Below are positions 12,165-13,926 of a stretch of DNA of 13,926 bases, piece by piece; positions within the stretch are counted from its first letter, which is position 1, and each line of letters begins with the position of its first letter. The DNA is from an uncultured Rothia sp. GTDB taxonomy: Bacteria; Actinomycetota; Actinomycetes; Actinomycetales; Micrococcaceae. The notes under the pieces are model-generated. The model was not told where the DNA came from. It saw only the letters and a program-made list of their open reading frames with translations, and did no database searches. The position numbers and the translations under genes are program-made. Location of the stretch: contig CALGXU010000349.1 of NCBI GenBank assembly GCA_937935205.1, positions 1-13,926 on the forward strand, read 5' to 3'.

Positions 12165-12275
12165 TCAGCAGGCGCGCAGGACAACGCGAATGTAGCGGCG
12201 AGTGAAACCGCTACGACCGGCTAGCTTGTAGCCACGGAAGGCTACGGCACAGGTAGTTTTCAGTATATCGGTCAA
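12165..12275 (-). CDS. Possible small basic protein (36 codons), unverified
   Basis: On the minus strand a reading frame runs from TTG (12275) to TGA (12165). It encodes a 36-residue, strongly basic peptide containing AFRGYKLAGRSGFTRRYIR and ending VVLRAC. Codon use (CGC/CGT for Arg, GGC/GGT for Gly, CTG for most Leu) resembles neighbouring real genes. Against it: the TTG has no ribosome-binding site, there is no ATG, and the frame overlaps inverted repeats (GTAGCGG at 12192-12198 with CCGCTAC at 12208-12214) that could equally be a structured leader. No family is recognised. It could also be the remnant of a larger gene. Confidence 0.25.
   Translation of the reverse strand: MTDILKTTCAVAFRGYKLAGRSGFTRRYIRVVLRAC
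12192..12245. repeat. Inverted repeats in the menD-glycosyltransferase gap
   Basis: GTAGCGG (12192-12198) pairs with CCGCTAC (12208-12214) around a 9-nt loop. Further right, GGCTA (12219-12223), TAGCC (12229-12233) and GGCTA (12239-12243) allow two mutually exclusive stems, an arrangement sometimes found in attenuators. The 278-bp gap lies upstream of the glycosyltransferase on the minus strand. Confidence 0.4.
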
Positions 12276-12291
12276 CCCCGCGCACGGGGCT
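12274..12291 (-). terminator. Weak hairpin after menD
   Basis: On the minus strand CCCCG-TGCG-CGGGG, with one G-U and one A-U pair outside it, forms a 7-bp stem 26 nt after the menD stop. No U-run follows (TTGACC instead), so termination here would be weak. Confidence 0.35.
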
Positions 12292-12316
12292 TAGCCTGCA
12301 CCCTTTAGAAACGGCT

Positions 12317-13926
12317 TTAGGGTGTGTGAATGCGCACCTCAACGCCCGATTCGGTACCAAAACCGGCAGCCATGCGCGCCAAATCAGTATTCGGGGCGGC
12401 AGCCACCGTGAAGAAACGATCCACAGCGGCGGTGAACTGCTCCTGACGAGCTATATCGCCGTGTTCAAGGGTCGTGAAAATACCGCCGCCGGCATCGTCA
12501 AAGACCTCAACGCGCAGTTCGGGCAGAAGCTCAGTATTCGGCAGGTTCAGCGAGGACACATCGTGCTGGAAGGTCAGGTCACCGCACAGTAGGGTCACCG
12601 GCAGGGCGGCGCCACCAATAACCGGGCGGGAGTTCTCATCCACACCGGCGGGGTAGTAGCCCGACAGGGAGACACCAATAGCGGTCGCAATGGTGCCGTC
12701 AATACCGGCAAGACCGCGATTAGCAAACACGCGCGCGGGGGCGGGCTCGCCCAGGGCGGGGGCTGCCGCATCCAGATCACGCACTAGGTTTGAGGAGCCC
12801 AGCACCATGAGGCGGCGCTGAGCCACCGCATCTTGCCAGACGCGGCGGGCGTAGGCGCGGCCGGCGGTGCGGTTGCGGTAATCGGCGTAGTCTACCGAGC
12901 TGTCGGCGCCGGGGTGTTCGTAGGCGGCAATGGCGCGCAGGCACTCATCCTGCAGCTTGCGTGCCGGGGTAACCCACTGCTCCAGCCAGCTCAGCTCGTC
13001 CACCAGCTCATCTGCCAGCTCATCGGTGGCAACAGAGGATGCGCACGCAAACTCGGCAAGCTCGTGCGGGGTCGACAGCTCCACGAAGGAGCGAGCGCCC
13101 GGCTCGTACCAGCTGGCGCGGCGCGGGGCGTAGAACGCGCACTGAATATCTTCGCGTTCCAGTAGCGCCGTAATCGGGCGCGAGAGCGTCGGGTGGCCGA
13201 AGAGCACCACACGCTCAATCTGGGCGGCGGGGGCGAACGAACCGTCCGCGAGTAGTTGCGGGTAGTGGGGAATCGAGGTCACGCCGTGGCGCGCCTCGGA
13301 GGAAGGCTCCGCAAATAGCGGCAGGTTCAGCACGCGCGCGAACTCCGCCGCAAACTCGCCAGCACCGTCAGCGGCAACCACCACGGTGCGATGCGCCGGG
13401 GTGAACTCCGCCAGGTCCGCCTGCGCCTCCAAAGAATCCAGGAGCCAAAGCTGCTCAGCACTGGAGAGCCCGGAACCCTCGGCACGGGCGGCGCGGGCGC
13501 GACCCTCAGCCTGCGGGTCGTAATCCTCCAGCAGGCTCTGCGCCCACTGCGGCAGCATCTGCGCAAAACGACCCGAGGGGGTCAGCGGAGTATCGAAACA
13601 AATGTTCAAGTGTACCGGGCCAATCGGCTCCGTCGACTGCTTACGCCAGTGCTCGGCGCTACGACCGGTCAGCGCATTCAGACAGGCGGCAAAAGCCTGA
13701 GTCTGCTCACCCTCCACCTGCTCGGGGTAAGAGGTCAGATCAGCTTCAGCACGCACAAAAGGATGGAAGAAACTCGCCTGGCGGGTCGTCTGGTTCACTC
13801 CGCTACCGCGTAGACGCTCCGGGCGGTCAGCGCTGAGCACCGCCAGGGGCACGCCAGCGTGGTACGCCTCCATGACGGCGGGCATGTACTCGCCCAGGGC
13901 AGTGCCGGAGGTGCACACCAGGCCCA
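12317..13926 (-). CDS. menD: 2-Succinyl-5-enolpyruvyl-6-hydroxy-3-cyclohexene-1-carboxylate synthase (5' partial)
   Basis: This thiamine-diphosphate enzyme condenses isochorismate with 2-oxoglutarate (decarboxylating) in the first committed step of menaquinone synthesis. About 535 residues are visible. The frame runs off the right edge (…GLVCTSGTALGEYMPAV), so the N-terminal part of the PYR domain, including the catalytic Glu region, is outside. PLAVLSADRPERLRGSGVNQTTRQ is the MenD signature. The C-terminal ThDP domain has GLAGIDGTIATAIGVSL and LLCGDLTFQHDVSSLNL, with Mg/ThDP motif GD...DDAGGGIF. The residue usually Asn in the second half of that motif is Asp here. A DELADELVDEL low-complexity stretch lies in the central domain. 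The GTG at 13918 is internal. The C-terminus is complete at the TAA (12317). Downstream lies the glycosyltransferase after 278 bp, so menD is not directly joined to the other men genes. Confidence 0.93.
   Translation of the reverse strand, partial: GLVCTSGTALGEYMPAVMEAYHAGVPLAVLSADRPERLRGSGVNQTTRQASFFHPFVRAEADLTSYPEQVEGEQTQAFAACLNALTGRSAEHWRKQSTEPIGPVHLNICFDTPLTPSGRFAQMLPQWAQSLLEDYDPQAEGRARAARAEGSGLSSAEQLWLLDSLEAQADLAEFTPAHRTVVVAADGAGEFAAEFARVLNLPLFAEPSSEARHGVTSIPHYPQLLADGSFAPAAQIERVVLFGHPTLSRPITALLEREDIQCAFYAPRRASWYEPGARSFVELSTPHELAEFACASSVATDELADELVDELSWLEQWVTPARKLQDECLRAIAAYEHPGADSSVDYADYRNRTAGRAYARRVWQDAVAQRRLMVLGSSNLVRDLDAAAPALGEPAPARVFANRGLAGIDGTIATAIGVSLSGYYPAGVDENSRPVIGGAALPVTLLCGDLTFQHDVSSLNLPNTELLPELRVEVFDDAGGGIFTTLEHGDIARQEQFTAAVDRFFTVAAAPNTDLARMAAGFGTESGVEVRIHTP

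Noticed and set aside
1..13926. CRISPR array, insertion sequence, prophage, tRNA or rRNA gene
   Set aside because: No regularly spaced repeats, transposase or integrase motifs, or cloverleaf or rRNA signatures were seen on either strand.

Overview
The window is a stretch of chromosome from a high-GC Gram-positive bacterium, most likely a Rothia (Micrococcaceae) close to R. mucilaginosa. This rests on the 32-residue bS22 ribosomal protein, which is typical of Actinobacteria, on the GC-rich codon use, and on the gene neighbourhood. A histidine phosphatase beside the menaquinone genes menA, menE, menB and menD recalls the hemL-phosphatase-ccs-men region of Mycobacterium and Arthrobacter. The genus is inferred from recall, not from a search.

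Layout. Positions 3-1226 (+) hold the end of a long, low-complexity Ala/Pro/Glu-rich protein of unknown function. A 263-bp leader with several inverted repeats leads to bS22 (1490-1588, +) and a good intrinsic terminator. A histidine phosphatase follows (1733-2422, +) and meets the minus-strand genes at a very long hairpin (2461-2510). On the minus strand, read right to left, come menD (5' end outside the window), a solitary GT-B type glycosyltransferase, gluQRS, putP, menB, menE, menA and a small two-helix PLDc_N membrane protein. One plus-strand gene, a metallo-beta-lactamase-fold protein (10003-10911), sits between gluQRS and the glycosyltransferase.

How the genes fit together. MenD, MenE, MenB and MenA are four steps of menaquinone synthesis: SEPHCHC formation, OSB-CoA ligation, DHNA-CoA ring closure and DHNA prenylation. 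MenC, expected between MenD and MenE in the pathway, is not in the window, and no thioesterase or MenG/UbiE is seen. Proline uptake (PutP), tRNA modification (GluQRS), the MBL protein and the glycosyltransferase lie between menD and menB and have no evident link to the quinone pathway.

Most notable points: the MBL-fold protein has lost several standard metal ligands; a 13-bp direct repeat upstream of menB duplicates a -10-like box; three genes have a TAnnnT box 6-7 nt before the start codon, suggesting leaderless mRNAs; MenE carries two in-frame repeat tracts; no cytochrome c maturation genes lie where relatives have them; and an unannotated 36-codon reading frame lies in a structured gap between menD and the glycosyltransferase. 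I see no CRISPR array, mobile element, rRNA or tRNA gene, phage gene or recognisable defence system. Most of the window is core metabolism, and I do not claim a new multi-gene system.
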